Below, in pieces: positions 19,776 to 27,477 of a stretch of 64,000 bases of DNA. Location: the NCBI GenBank assembly GCA_009780585.1, contig WQZS01000001.1, forward strand, positions 62,001 to 126,000. Direction: 5' to 3'. The DNA comes from Defluviitaleaceae bacterium (lineage in GTDB: Bacteria; Bacillota; Clostridia; Lachnospirales; WQUN01). Both the position numbers and the translations under genes were made by a program. Below the pieces are notes generated by a model. It did no database searches and was not told where the DNA came from. It was given only the letters and a program-made list of their open reading frames with translations. Every line of letters starts with the position of its first letter. Within the stretch, counting starts at the first letter, position 1.

Positions 19776-21215
19776 ATGAATCCTTCCGACGCCCGATATT
19801 TACTGACCGCGTATAACGACGATTTGGACAGGCAAGGTATACGCCCCCGTTCCTACGTGCGTAATTACGGCTGCCAAATGAACGAACGCGACGCCGAGAA
19901 GCTCCGCGCGTTGCTGTCACAATTGGGTTATGAACCCGTCAACAAGCAGGAAGACGCGGATTTGATCCTGTATAACACATGCTGCGTGCGCGAAAGCGCC
20001 GAAGACAAGGTATTCGGCCATCTCAGCCGTATCAAGAGTATGAAGGCCGTTAACCCACGCCTTTTCGTGGTTGTTTGCGGCTGTATGACGCAGCGTCCCG
20101 AAATCGCGGAGACCTTCCGCGCGAAGCACCGTTATATCAACGTGGTGTGCGGTACGGCTAACCGGCACCGTTTGCCCGATATGATTTGGCACTCCATCCA
20201 AACGGGCGGACAAGTGATCGATACGAACGAGGATGAGGGCTTGCCCGAGCTTACCGATGTACCCGTTACTACGCGCGAATATGCGCATAAAGCGGGCGTT
20301 AATATTATGTACGGCTGCGATAATTATTGCGCTTTTTGTATTGTGCCTTATGTGCGCGGGCGGGAGAAGAGCCGTTCTGTAAAGGATATATTGGATGAAG
20401 TACGTGAATTAGCGAATGACGGCGTGCGGGAAATCATGCTGTTGGGGCAGAATGTGAATGCTTACGCGAGGGAGGGGGGCGGCGGGGGATTCCGCTCGCT
20501 TGAGAGCGAAGTCGCTCGCCGGAATCCCCCGCCACCCCCCTCCCTCGCTTTCCCGTCGCTTTTGCGGCAAGTGCATGAAATTCCCGGGATTTTGCGTATA
20601 CGGTTCATGACTTCTCATCCAAAGGATTTTTCCGATGAATTAATCGCTACAATACGGGATTTGCCTAAAGTATGTAAGACGGTGCATTTACCGTTGCAAT
20701 CGGGCAGTACTCGGATATTAACGGATATGAACCGCAGGTACACGAAGGAACAATACCTCGCGTTGTGCGATCGCTTACAAACTGCCGTACCCGGTATTGG
20801 GATTACGACGGATATTATCGTGGGTTATCCCGGTGAGACGGAGGAGGATTTTGAGGAAACGATGGATGTTGCGCGGCGGGTGCGGTTTTCGGGTGCTTTT
20901 ACGTTTATTTATTCCAAACGGAGCGGCACACCCGCAGCGTCGCGTACCGATATGGTTGCGCGCAAGACGGCCAATGAACGGTTCGAACGGCTGACCGCCG
21001 TTGTTTACCCGATTATGCTGGAGCGCAATCGGGGGTTGGTGGGGCAAACAGTTGAAGTGATGGTCGAGCGGGAAGGCAAGGGGCGTACGGATGACAATAC
21101 GCTGGTGCATTTTGATAAAATTGATAATGCCACCTATAAACCGGGCGGCATCATATCCGTGCAAATAACCGAGGCGAAGTCATTTTATGTAAGCGGGGCA
21201 GTTAATAAATCTTGA
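19776..21215 (+). CDS. miaB: tRNA-2-methylthio-N6-dimethylallyladenosine synthase
   Basis: 479 residues. This radical SAM methylthiotransferase converts i6A to ms2i6A at position 37 of tRNAs reading UNN codons. The N-terminal MTTase domain has cysteines in NYGCQMNERD and YNTCCVRES plus VVCGCMTQRP for one Fe-S cluster. The radical SAM cluster is YGCDNYCAFCIVPYVRGREKSR-like (about 185), given here in part: CDNYCAFC. A TRAM domain ends the protein. The oddity is an in-frame insert of roughly 25 residues after LLGQNVNAYA, glycine-rich then proline-rich, encoded by a large DNA palindrome. GTGAGG precedes the ATG. Confidence 0.95.
   Translation: MNPSDARYLLTAYNDDLDRQGIRPRSYVRNYGCQMNERDAEKLRALLSQLGYEPVNKQEDADLILYNTCCVRESAEDKVFGHLSRIKSMKAVNPRLFVVVCGCMTQRPEIAETFRAKHRYINVVCGTANRHRLPDMIWHSIQTGGQVIDTNEDEGLPELTDVPVTTREYAHKAGVNIMYGCDNYCAFCIVPYVRGREKSRSVKDILDEVRELANDGVREIMLLGQNVNAYAREGGGGGFRSLESEVARRNPPPPPSLAFPSLLRQVHEIPGILRIRFMTSHPKDFSDELIATIRDLPKVCKTVHLPLQSGSTRILTDMNRRYTKEQYLALCDRLQTAVPGIGITTDIIVGYPGETEEDFEETMDVARRVRFSGAFTFIYSKRSGTPAASRTDMVARKTANERFERLTAVVYPIMLERNRGLVGQTVEVMVEREGKGRTDDNTLVHFDKIDNATYKPGGIISVQITEAKSFYVSGAVNKS
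20466..20548. repeat. 83-base palindromic element inside miaB
   Basis: Two 29-base arms (20466-20494 and 20520-20548) are complementary at 28 of 29 positions; position 20480 against 20534 is the mismatch. The 25-base centre has its own short stem (TCGCT with AGCGA). The element stays open in the miaB frame and encodes the Gly-rich and Pro-rich insert. It behaves like a palindromic mobile or REP-type element in a coding region. Confidence 0.85.
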
Positions 21216-21245
21216 TCCCGTTTGGTTTGATTTTAATATAAAAAA

Positions 21246-21290
21246 CCCCGTGCGGGAAGCTCAAGCATCATAAGATGCACCCGCACAGGG
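21246..21290 (+). other. Structured hairpin downstream of miaB
   Basis: CCCCGTGCGGG and CCCGCACAGGG pair at 10 of 11 positions. The 23-base loop holds a second small stem (GCATC, ATAA, GATGC). It is followed 8 bases later by a Rho-independent terminator. It may be the body of a small RNA, part of the miaB 3' end, or a processing site. No known riboswitch consensus fits. Confidence 0.45.
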
Positions 21291-21298
21291 CTGTCACC

Positions 21299-21329
21299 CG
21301 CCTCCCCGCTATATTGGGAGGCGTTTTTT
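21299..21329 (+). terminator. Rho-independent terminator after miaB
   Basis: CGCCTCCC pairs with GGGAGGCG (8 bp, 9-base loop) and is followed at once by six T. Confidence 0.88.
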
Positions 21330-21360
21330 GTTTTATTTTTCTTTTTCTTTCGTGGTGTGA

Positions 21361-21561
21361 ATGGAAAAACAGGCGGATATCCATTATATGCATACCTGTG
21401 GCTCGGTTGCGCAACCTTTTTATGAGCCGCTTGCTTGGGCTATTATATTCCTTACGAATATTATTGTCAATACGTTTGTTATTTATTTGTGTATTATAAG
21501 GCGAAATAAAATTCATCGGATTCCTTGGGATTTGAAACCGTTGGCATTGCAATTAAGATGA
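21361..21561 (+). CDS. Doubtful small membrane protein
   Basis: The 356 bases between the miaB terminator and the next chemoreceptor hold one open frame of 66 residues with a single hydrophobic segment (WAIIFLTNIIVNTFVIYLCII). It has no convincing ribosome binding site and no family I recognise. I list it only so the stretch is accounted for. The right part of the stretch (21600-21685) presumably carries the chemoreceptor promoter: TTGACA stands at 21622, but I see no good -10 at the right distance. Confidence 0.15.
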   Translation: MEKQADIHYMHTCGSVAQPFYEPLAWAIIFLTNIIVNTFVIYLCIIRRNKIHRIPWDLKPLALQLR

Positions 21562-21685
21562 CTTTATGACATAATGTTCGTAAATATATGTATTTTGCGA
21601 TGATTCAATATCGGTCACCACTTGACAAAACGTATTATGCGCCAAATGAAACGATATATTCCAAAACGAAAAAGGAGATGAGGTA

Positions 21686-23950
21686 ATGGGGTTCAAGAAC
21701 ATGAAGATAATGCCCAAACTTTTCCTGAGTTTCGGTATCATTATCTTCTTCTGTATCGCGTTGGCGGTAATGGCGTGGATATCCATGGGCAGGATATCGG
21801 ACAGTTATCAAAACAAGCTCAATTTTTCACAACAGCGCGTCCAGGCGATTTTGGGCGTCAGATACGACACGATGGATATGCGCAGGATAACCACCGCCAT
21901 ACGGGCGGACAGCCACCACTCGGCCAACGTTACGCGCCAGCAGGGGCATACGACTTCGGTCGGAAACCTGGTCGCGTCCATTAACGCGGGGCTTGACCGC
22001 TACATCGAGCTGGCTCGGAACGATTCCTCCCTTACCCAGGACCAAATTAACCAACTCGTACGGGAGGCAGAAGCCAAGCGTACGCTGACGGCGCAATACA
22101 GACGGGACTTGATAGACCCCAACATAGAATTCGCCATGCGCGACGAACTGGAGAACCTTGCCGCCAACTCGTCCGCCCAGTCAACGCTTATCTCCCAATT
22201 CAACACCGCTACGGACGATATGGTCACGTTCGAAATGGCGCTGGCCGAAGAACTTTATGACTTGACCGTGGCGCAAACCGGCACATACCAAATGATCTTC
22301 ATCGCGGTTACGGTGGCCGCCGTGGCGCTTTCCCTGATACTCGCGTTCGCGATCGCCGTTAATATCAAGAAGCCCATCGGCAGGCTCGTTAACGTAGCCG
22401 AAAACGTGGCACGCGGGGATTTGAACGTAAACATAGACACCTCCGCGGGGGACGAAATGGGTACGCTGGCGAAGAGTTTCTCCGCCATGGTAACCATCGT
22501 AAACACCCTCGTACAGGATTTGAATACGCTGGGGCGCAAGGTACAAACCGAAGGCGATATCGAAGCACGGGTGGACGCTTCGCGCTTCTCCGGCTCGTAC
22601 AGGGAAGTGGTTGAAAGCGTAAACAACGTAATCGACGGCGTCGTCGGCGACATTATGCGGCTCATCGGCGTAATGACCGAGTTCGGCAAAGGCAACTTCG
22701 CCGCCGACATCCCCAAAATGCCCGGCAAAAAGGTCGTCATCAACGAAAACCTCGACAACTTAAGGAAAAACATCCAAACCGTAGCCCATGACGTCAACCA
22801 ACTTGCCGACAACACGATCAAGGGCAACTTTGCCTTTAAGCTCGACGCCGCCGGATACACGGGCGATTGGAATAAGGTCATCGAGGGGCTTAACCGCGTC
22901 ATCGACGCGGTAGGCGCGCCCATTACGGAAATCAAGAATTCGGTCGCTATATTAAACCAAGGCAAGTTCAACCCGCCGCCGATAAAAGGCGATTACCTGG
23001 GCGGCTTTTTGGATATCAAAAAGGACTGGAACGAATACGTGGGTACGCTGCCTTCTTATATGAAGGAAATCACCGACTGCCTGCACGGGATCGCAAGCGG
23101 CAACCTGCGGAACCGTATTAATATGAACCTCCAAGGCGATTATGATGGTATCAAGCGTTCCGTTAACGATATCGCCGATAACCTGCACAAAACAATGTCG
23201 GAAATCGCCTCGGCGTCCGAACAGGTACTCTTGGGCGCGAAGCAAATCTCCATCAGCGCAATGGATTTGGCGAACGGGGCGCAGCAGCAATCCGGCTCCG
23301 TGGACAAACTCAACGCCACCATCGATATATTAAACCGCCAAACCCGCAAGAACGCGGAAAGCGCCGCGGAAGCCAGCACCCTGTCGCGCAAATCCACCGA
23401 AAACGCCAACGCGGGCAACGAATCCATGAAGCAAATGCTCAACGCCATGGACCAAATCAAAGATTCTTCCAACGACATTTCCAAGATTATCAAAGCCATA
23501 CAAGACATCACGTTCCAAACCAACTTGCTTTCGCTCAACGCTTCCGTTGAAGCGGCGCGCGCGGGCGAACACGGCAGGGGCTTCGCGGTCGTAGCCGATG
23601 AGGTACGCAACCTCGCTAACAAATCCCAGCAGTCCACCGTGGAGACTACAGGCTTGATCAACGACTCCATCAACCGCGTGGACGCGGGTTCCAACATCGC
23701 GAAGGAAACGTCCGAATCCCTGGCCGTCATCGTGAAGAACGCCGCCGAGGTGTTGGAAATCATCAACATGATTTCGACCGCTTCCAAGGAACAGGCGGAA
23801 GCCATCGCGGAAGTCAGCGTAGGCTTGACGCAGATATCACATGTTGTACAATCGAATTCCGCCGTCTCGCAGGAAACAGCGGCGGCATCGCAGGAGCTTA
23901 ACTCCCAAGCGGAGCTTTTGCGGCAATTAGTTTCCTACTTTAAGGTATAA
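21686..23950 (+). CDS. Methyl-accepting chemotaxis protein with multiple HAMP-like units
   Basis: 754 residues. The first membrane segment is near 12-34, an extracytoplasmic helical sensor spans about 35-195, and the second membrane segment lies at about 200-224. HAMP follows, with at least three further HAMP-like units ([27 protein letters not shown]). The signalling hairpin has its tip at [19 protein letters not shown] (about 608). The protein ends SYFKV with no CheR-docking tail. A strong GGAGATGAGG site precedes the ATG. It shares layout with the receptor at 8100 but is a separate monocistronic unit, closed by a 16-bp terminator. The ligand is unknown. Confidence 0.93.
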   Translation: MGFKNMKIMPKLFLSFGIIIFFCIALAVMAWISMGRISDSYQNKLNFSQQRVQAILGVRYDTMDMRRITTAIRADSHHSANVTRQQGHTTSVGNLVASINAGLDRYIELARNDSSLTQDQINQLVREAEAKRTLTAQYRRDLIDPNIEFAMRDELENLAANSSAQSTLISQFNTATDDMVTFEMALAEELYDLTVAQTGTYQMIFIAVTVAAVALSLILAFAIAVNIKKPIGRLVNVAENVARGDLNVNIDTSAGDEMGTLAKSFSAMVTIVNTLVQDLNTLGRKVQTEGDIEARVDASRFSGSYREVVESVNNVIDGVVGDIMRLIGVMTEFGKGNFAADIPKMPGKKVVINENLDNLRKNIQTVAHDVNQLADNTIKGNFAFKLDAAGYTGDWNKVIEGLNRVIDAVGAPITEIKNSVAILNQGKFNPPPIKGDYLGGFLDIKKDWNEYVGTLPSYMKEITDCLHGIASGNLRNRINMNLQGDYDGIKRSVNDIADNLHKTMSEIASASEQVLLGAKQISISAMDLANGAQQQSGSVDKLNATIDILNRQTRKNAESAAEASTLSRKSTENANAGNESMKQMLNAMDQIKDSSNDISKIIKAIQDITFQTNLLSLNASVEAARAGEHGRGFAVVADEVRNLANKSQQSTVETTGLINDSINRVDAGSNIAKETSESLAVIVKNAAEVLEIINMISTASKEQAEAIAEVSVGLTQISHVVQSNSAVSQETAAASQELNSQAELLRQLVSYFKV

Positions 23951-23997
23951 CGCAGCAGCCATAATCCGCCCTTAGGGCTTATCGTATGCATCAAATC

Positions 23998-24050
23998 GCG
24001 GGGAAGGCGTTGGATACACCCCCTCTAACCAACGCCTTCCCCGCTTTTTT
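23998..24050 (+). terminator. Strong Rho-independent terminator
   Basis: A 16-bp perfect stem (arms 23998-24013 and 24029-24044, starting GCGGGGAAGG) with a 15-base loop is followed by six T. It ends the chemoreceptor transcript. Confidence 0.92.
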
Positions 24051-24154
24051 ATTAAAAATATTTGCCTCCGGCGTGAGATAATCCATAAAAAGGGTGAAAT
24101 AATCCATACCCAATTCATAATTATTACCCTATAATTATCGCAGAGGTGAGGAAA

Positions 24155-24451
24155 ATGTATTGTCCGCATTGCGCCAAGCATTTACAGGAAGGATTGATCA
24201 TGTGTTTCCATTGCGGGGAGGCTTTGGATATCCCCCCGTTGCCGGAGCCTGATCCGGTACCCGTATACGAACCCGCACCCGCGCCGGCACCCCCGGTGAA
24301 ACGTTTTTGCATGGAATGTAGCGCAGAATTACCGCAGAGGGTTGGACGGTTAAACAAGGCACCCGGCATGAATACGCAACCCACCCCGGTTATCCGGGTG
24401 TTAAGATCCAAATCCACCGACATACGGGCGACATTCCAACCGGTACGCTAA
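24155..24451 (+). CDS. Zinc-ribbon protein, 3' end apparently replaced
   Basis: 98 residues. The N-terminus is a clear zinc ribbon (CPHCAKHLQEGLIMCFHC). A Pro-rich linker (PLPEPDPVPVYEPAPAPAPP) follows. The first half of a second ribbon (FCMEC) then breaks off before its second Cys pair. From about 24322 the same DNA, read in another frame, encodes the tail of HicA, so the last ~40 residues here (after SAELP) look like out-of-frame read-through. The ATG has GAGGTGAGG just upstream. The intact ancestor was probably a two-ribbon protein of unknown role. Whether the present product is stable is doubtful. Confidence 0.55.
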   Translation: MYCPHCAKHLQEGLIMCFHCGEALDIPPLPEPDPVPVYEPAPAPAPPVKRFCMECSAELPQRVGRLNKAPGMNTQPTPVIRVLRSKSTDIRATFQPVR

Positions 24452-24483
24452 ATAAAATGTTAAAGGACGCGGGCTTAAAATAA
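24322..24483 (+). pseudogene. hicA: HicA toxin remnant, N-terminus missing
   Basis: This frame encodes 53 residues that read as the C-terminal two thirds of a HicA mRNA interferase: EGWTVKQGTRHEYATHPG, then HRHTGDIPTGTLNKMLKDAG. HicA is a small dsRBD-fold RNase in type II toxin-antitoxin systems. The usual active-site His of the GSHH motif is represented by RHE here. The frame opens just after a TAG and has no start codon or ribosome binding site. The 5' end has been replaced by the zinc-ribbon gene. It lies 41 bases before hicB, the normal gene order. Confidence 0.75.
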
Positions 24484-24524
24484 ATACGAATTGGCATACT
24501 AACATAATAATTGAGGTGTTTAAT

Positions 24525-24914
24525 ATGAAATATGCATACCCCGCTCTTCTCTATTCCGATGATGGCAAAATAGGCGTTACCGTTCCCGATTTGCCGGGTT
24601 GCCACACCTTTGGCGAAGATTTATCCGATGCGCTTATCATGGCAAAGGATGCCGTAGAGGGTTGGTTATGGGATGCGGAAAACAACCAAGAACCCATTCC
24701 GCCGGCTTCAAAGACCCTTCCTATAAAAAAAAGTGAAACCTTCACGTTGATTGCCGCGGACACGGACGAATACCGCAAAGCCCATGACAACCGCGCGGTT
24801 AAAAAGACCCTGTCCATACCGTCGTGGCTTAACCGCCAAGCGGAAAAGGCAAACGCACCTTTTTCGCAAATTTTACAGCAAGGCTTAAAAGAATATTTGA
24901 AAATAGCCAATTGA
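24525..24914 (+). CDS. hicB: HicB-type antitoxin
   Basis: 129 residues. The N-terminal half is a HicB partial RNase H fold (YPALLYSDDGKIGVTVPDLPGCHTFGEDLSDALIMAKDAVEGW). The C-terminal part (KKTLSIPSWLNRQAEKAN, then FSQILQQGLKEYL) fits a ribbon-helix-helix DNA-binding domain. HicB binds and neutralises HicA and represses its own promoter. GAGG lies 8 bases before the ATG at 24525. Its partner appears disabled, so this antitoxin may be an orphan or may act on a HicA encoded elsewhere. Confidence 0.85.
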   Translation: MKYAYPALLYSDDGKIGVTVPDLPGCHTFGEDLSDALIMAKDAVEGWLWDAENNQEPIPPASKTLPIKKSETFTLIAADTDEYRKAHDNRAVKKTLSIPSWLNRQAEKANAPFSQILQQGLKEYLKIAN

Positions 24915-24931
24915 AATAAATTACCGGAACA

Positions 24932-25153
24932 TTGAAAAACTTATTTGGAACAAAAACGCCGTATGTACACCAAGCCGTAACGAAGCCGGTTCCGCCGAGC
25001 CCCGCGCCCGAAGGTTTTTTCCTTGACCCGAACAGCGGGCAATATTACAAAGCCATGCCCGGCAAAAACCCCGCCACGGGGGAACAGGGCATATGGTATA
25101 CGTGGTTCTATCCGCAAACGGGCGAATACCGCCAACAATTCCACCCGTCGTAA
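24932..25153 (+). CDS. Small protein of unknown function
   Basis: 73 residues if TTG at 24932 is the start; no strong ribosome binding site is visible. The second half is rich in aromatic residues and Gly (FFLDPNSGQYYKAMPG, YTWFYPQTGEYRQQF), which suggests a folded domain rather than chance. There is no membrane segment or signal peptide. It ends 13 bases before the solute-binding lipoprotein gene. I do not recognise a family. Confidence 0.4.
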   Translation: MKNLFGTKTPYVHQAVTKPVPPSPAPEGFFLDPNSGQYYKAMPGKNPATGEQGIWYTWFYPQTGEYRQQFHPS

Positions 25154-25166
25154 GGGGAAATCGGAT

Positions 25167-26747
25167 ATGCGCAAAATAACGGCAATGCTTTTTACGGTGT
25201 TGTTACCGCTTCTTTTATTGTTTGCGTGCGGGGACGGCAACGGGAGCGAAGCGGACCGCATTACCATCCGCCTCGCCACGCCGCAAAGTGCCTTTATCGA
25301 GGACTTTGACACCAATATGTACAAGTTATGGCTGGAGGAGCAAACGGGCTACCGCATCGAAATGACGTGGCTCCCCGTCAACGACGCCGAACGCATCGCC
25401 ATGATGGCGCTCGCCACGGGCGAAGACTTACCCGACGCTTTCATCGGCTTCGGCAGTTTTGACATTTTTAATAATTACAACTTGCAAAAATACGGCGCGG
25501 CGGGCGCGATCCTTCCGTTAAACAGTTGGATTGACCGCTTCGGCACGCACCTGCAAGCCGTGTGGGAAGAATTGGCGGCATTTAACGTCAAATCCCTGAT
25601 GACCATGCCCGATGGTAATATCTATTACATGCCGGGCTTTTCGTCGTCGCTCATTACGCGCTACGTACGACAGGTCATGTGGGTGAACCAAGGCTGGCTG
25701 GACGAGCTGGGCATCCCTATACCTACCACGACGCACGCCTTCCGCGATATGCTCGCGGCGTTTAATACCGACGGGCGGATACCCCTTGCGGGGACGGAAG
25801 AACATTATGGTAAGCATATATACGATTTCATCTTTAACGCGTTTATTTACAATGACCAAAAACACAACCGCATGTTGTTGGAAAACGGTATCGTAGGGTT
25901 TGCCCCCGTTCGTGACGAATGGCGGGAGGCCCTTGTTTTTATGAACGATTTGTACCGTGACGGATTGATTTCCCCCTTCAGCTTTACGCAGAACAACCAA
26001 CAGCATATCCAAATGGCGAACGACCCGCGGGATATCTTGGGCGCCTTCCCCTCCCCCGGCATCACCTTCACCGTCATGCAGAACTCGCCGGAAATCATGG
26101 AGCGTTTCGTCGGCATAGGCCCGCTTACCGGGCCGCGCGGGGTAAGCAACGCGTCCGTCAGCGTCCCTTTACCCAAACCCAACGGCGTCATCACTTCGGC
26201 GGCGCAAAACCCCGAAGCGGTGTTTAAGTTGTTTGACCTGATGCTTTCCGTGGAGGCTTGCCTGATGGGGCGTTACGGCGAACAAAACGTGGATTGGGAC
26301 TTCGCGGGGGAGGGTGAAATCAGCATCTACGGCACGCCCGCCACCATCCGCATCATCAACCAAATATGGAACAAACCGCAGAACAAGCACCTTAACCAAA
26401 TCGGCCCGTATATATCGCGCCCGCAATTTTCGGGCGGGGTAACGTGGAGCGGCAACCACTTTGACGGCGAATACATGAACGCCCAAGCCGTCATGCTTTA
26501 CCGCGCCCACGAGCCGACGGAGTATATCGGCGCGTTGATTTTCACCGCGGAGGAAGAAGAAAGCATACTGCACATCAAAAACGAAATCGAAGCCTATGTT
26601 CGGCAGAGCGTCATCGCCTTTATCACGGGCGAACGCGACATTCACGACGACGCGGCATGGGCGGCGTATATCGGCGGCTTTGAACGGATGGGGCTTGCCC
26701 TTTTATTGCAAACCGCGCAAACCGCCGTTAACAGGATGGGGTATTAA
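25167..26747 (+). CDS. Extracellular solute-binding lipoprotein
   Basis: 526 residues. The signal peptide ends in a lipobox (LLLLFAC), so the protein is anchored outside the membrane by a lipidated Cys at about 18. The body looks like the binding proteins of carbohydrate ABC transporters of the LplA type (early TIRLATPQSAFIEDF; WLDELGIPIPTTTHAFRDML). AAGGGG lies 9 bases before the ATG. The next two genes are a YesN-type regulator and a YesM-type kinase, each nearly touching the one before. No permease genes follow, so the protein may act as a ligand-binding partner of the kinase, or serve a transporter encoded elsewhere. Confidence 0.85.
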   Translation: MRKITAMLFTVLLPLLLLFACGDGNGSEADRITIRLATPQSAFIEDFDTNMYKLWLEEQTGYRIEMTWLPVNDAERIAMMALATGEDLPDAFIGFGSFDIFNNYNLQKYGAAGAILPLNSWIDRFGTHLQAVWEELAAFNVKSLMTMPDGNIYYMPGFSSSLITRYVRQVMWVNQGWLDELGIPIPTTTHAFRDMLAAFNTDGRIPLAGTEEHYGKHIYDFIFNAFIYNDQKHNRMLLENGIVGFAPVRDEWREALVFMNDLYRDGLISPFSFTQNNQQHIQMANDPRDILGAFPSPGITFTVMQNSPEIMERFVGIGPLTGPRGVSNASVSVPLPKPNGVITSAAQNPEAVFKLFDLMLSVEACLMGRYGEQNVDWDFAGEGEISIYGTPATIRIINQIWNKPQNKHLNQIGPYISRPQFSGGVTWSGNHFDGEYMNAQAVMLYRAHEPTEYIGALIFTAEEEESILHIKNEIEAYVRQSVIAFITGERDIHDDAAWAAYIGGFERMGLALLLQTAQTAVNRMGY

Positions 26748-26748
26748 A

Positions 26749-27477
26749 ATGAACCGTATGTTTTTCGTCGATGACGAGCCGCTTGTGCTGAAGGGTTTCA
26801 TGTCATCGCCCGTATTTTTGGAATGCGGCTACGTTAACGAGGGATACGCGACCGATCCCAACGAAGCAATCGGCATGATCAGGGATTACGAGCCCGACGT
26901 CGTATTCACCGACCTTAAGATGCCGGGGATGAACGGCGTTGACATGATGCAGCGGCTGCGCCGCACGGGCTACGGCGGCGAATTCATCATCATCAGCGCG
27001 TTCGGGGAGTTTGAGGAATCACGGCGGTTCTTTAAACTGGGCGGGTTCGATTATTTGATCAAACCCGTAACCGACCGCGAACTGCGGATATTGCTGCGTT
27101 CGTTATCGGAAAAGCTGCGCTCGCACATAAAGAATATAAAACCCTTGGACGACACCGCTTCCCCCGAAGTTAACAAGATCATCGAATACCTTAATAAAAA
27201 CAAAATCGCGAAGCACACGCTCGAATCCGTCGGGGCCAAGTTCAACCTCAAGCCTAATCACATATGCAAGTTGTTCTCCCGCCATTTGCACATGACCTTT
27301 GTCTCCTACATCACCCGCATCAAAATGGAGGAAGCGGCGAACCTTTTGAAAAACACAGAAAAAACCATCAAGGAAGTGGCCACGCTTTGCGGTTATCCCG
27401 ATTATTTTTACTTCTGCCGCGTATTCAAGGAAGTGCATAATTCCACCCCCTCGCTGTACAGGGAAACCGCTACGTGA
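26749..27477 (+). CDS. Response regulator with AraC-type DNA-binding domain (YesN-like)
   Basis: 242 residues. The receiver domain (1-120) has FVDDEP, the phospho-acceptor Asp in VVFTDLKMPGMNG (about 55) and Lys in LIKPV. The C-terminal AraC-type double helix-turn-helix is seen in YITRIKMEEAANLLKN and IKEVATLCGYPDYFYFCRVFK. The ATG at 26749 follows the lipoprotein stop by one base. It overlaps the kinase gene by 4 bases. Members of this family control sugar uptake and catabolic genes. The likely targets are its own operon and perhaps glgP just downstream. Confidence 0.93.
   Translation: MNRMFFVDDEPLVLKGFMSSPVFLECGYVNEGYATDPNEAIGMIRDYEPDVVFTDLKMPGMNGVDMMQRLRRTGYGGEFIIISAFGEFEESRRFFKLGGFDYLIKPVTDRELRILLRSLSEKLRSHIKNIKPLDDTASPEVNKIIEYLNKNKIAKHTLESVGAKFNLKPNHICKLFSRHLHMTFVSYITRIKMEEAANLLKNTEKTIKEVATLCGYPDYFYFCRVFKEVHNSTPSLYRETAT

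Noticed and set aside
21280..21330. GCACAGGG segment like the start of a c-di-GMP (GEMM) riboswitch
   Set aside because: The rest of the GEMM-I consensus (GNRA loop, GCAAAGCC, second helix) is missing, and it lies downstream of miaB rather than in a leader.
21275..21499. 74-codon plus-strand frame over the miaB terminator
   Set aside because: It starts inside the structured RNA, spans the terminator, has no ribosome binding site and is mostly hydrophobic low-complexity sequence.
21622..21650. TTGACA box as a promoter for the chemoreceptor gene at 21686
   Set aside because: No acceptable -10 is found at 16-18 bases, and I could not fit a sigma-D type motif either, so no promoter is annotated.
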